Origin: CAYOEZ01 sp964402955
GTDB taxonomy: Bacteria; Chloroflexota; DTOL01; DAOUCN01
Length of the DNA stretch: 48,169 nt
Assembly: GCA_964402955.1 (NCBI GenBank)
Contig: CAYOEZ010000008.1
Coordinates: 1 to 48,169 of the forward strand
Direction: 5' to 3'
Part shown: one piece after another, positions 47,765 through 48,169 of the stretch
How positions within the stretch are numbered: position 1 is the stretch's first letter
How the letters are laid out: every line of letters begins with the position of its first letter
Notes under the pieces: generated by a model
What the model was told of the DNA's origin: nothing
Databases searched by the model: none
Seen by the model: the letters and a program-made list of their open reading frames with translations, nothing else
Program-made: the position numbers and the translations under genes

Positions 47765-48169
47765 TTGAATTCCGACAGACGAAGCCTTGCACCTCGCACG
47801 CTCTACCTTGTTGCCGCTCTTGCCGTGACGCTCATCCTCTGTTTGGCGCTGACGATTTGTTTCGCCGCCAGCCCGCGCCCACCGAAGCTCGATCTGCCGG
47901 CCGTGGCTATCTCCGACGCGGCCGCGCAAGCGGCTGAAGACAAGGTGCAAAGCTTTGTGGATGCTCCCCTTGGGCCGTTCTCTCTCGATCTCAGCGAGGG
48001 AGAGGTCAGTTCGTGGCTGGCGCTGCGCCTGCCCGGTTCGCCATTCCTCAACCCGCAGGTGCACCTGACCGACGGAAAAGTGTACATCTCGGGTGACGTC
48101 AGCCTGGGCGTTCCGCTCAAAGTTGTCTCGCTGTGGAGCGTGACGCAAGAGAACAACCGTCCCCGTGTC
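47765..48169 (+). CDS. Membrane-anchored or secreted protein, N-terminal part (runs off right edge)
   Basis: The frame is open from TTG 47765 for 135 codons to the end. Residues 10-35 form an anchor or signal helix (TLYLVAALAVTLILCLALTI). The rest is an extracytoplasmic region with no familiar motif (FVDAPLGPFSLDLSEGEVSS, GKVYISGDVSLGVPLKVVSL). AGGAG lies before the TTG and a good promoter is upstream. I cannot name it. Confidence 0.65.
   Translation, partial: MNSDRRSLAPRTLYLVAALAVTLILCLALTICFAASPRPPKLDLPAVAISDAAAQAAEDKVQSFVDAPLGPFSLDLSEGEVSSWLALRLPGSPFLNPQVHLTDGKVYISGDVSLGVPLKVVSLWSVTQENNRPRV

Overview
The window is a GC-rich bacterial chromosome segment, most likely from a Chloroflexota relative. 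That assignment is an inference. It rests on long Thr-Pro-rich secreted proteins, a fused mannose-1-phosphate guanylyltransferase/phosphomannomutase, a thioredoxin-VKOR fusion, and many short palindromic repeats. No rRNA, tRNA or CRISPR array was seen.

Layout. (1) Positions 1-9.9 kb, minus strand: a gas-vesicle gene cluster transcribed right to left. The order is gvpA, a GvpC-like repeat protein ending in a helix-hairpin-helix domain, an unrecognised 248-aa protein, gvpN, two small proteins, an Hsp20/GvpH, a broken HExxH protein gene, gvpF/L, gvpG, gvpO, a small unknown, gvpJ, a DnaJ-type zinc-finger protein and the N-terminal part of a CDC48-like ATPase that leaves the left edge. (2) 9.9-13.2 kb, minus: a four-gene two-component unit directly upstream of gvpA (OmpR-type regulator, lone receiver, PAS histidine kinase, regulator with a degenerate receiver). 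(3) 13.4-24 kb, minus: large signalling proteins (receiver-PAS-GAF-HD-GYP, NarL regulator with its kinase, CheB-CheR-PAS, PAS-GAF-GGDEF). (4) 24-25.3 kb: transposase relics and inverted-repeat elements. (5) 25.3-27.4 kb, plus: a secreted malectin-domain protein with a strong terminator. (6) 27.4-31.4 kb, minus: a small Cys-rich membrane protein, a second NarL regulator and membrane kinase pair, and Trx-VKOR. (7) 31.7-41.7 kb, plus: zinc dehydrogenase, small membrane protein, sugar-nucleotide enzyme, an amidase/HIT/NadE group with a small unknown protein, and a class A penicillin-binding protein. (8) 41.8-48.2 kb: M1-like peptidase (minus), zinc-ribbon protein and SDR (plus), recJ and scpB (minus), and the start of a secreted or membrane-anchored protein (plus).

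How it fits together. The first 24 kb looks like a buoyancy and sensory region. Structural and assembly genes for gas vesicles sit beside a two-component unit, and a pair of 11-bp-spaced direct repeats lies between the regulator gene and gvpA. Both a c-di-GMP synthase and a putative c-di-GMP phosphodiesterase are nearby. The rest is mostly housekeeping (NAD synthesis, cell wall, DNA repair, chromosome segregation) with good promoters and bidirectional terminators.

The most unusual items are the GvpC-like/HhH fusion with a 113-residue higher-order repeat, the accessory set in the gas-vesicle cluster (HExxH protein, zinc-finger, CDC48-like), a gene apparently split by a repeat insertion, and the several families of palindromic repeats.
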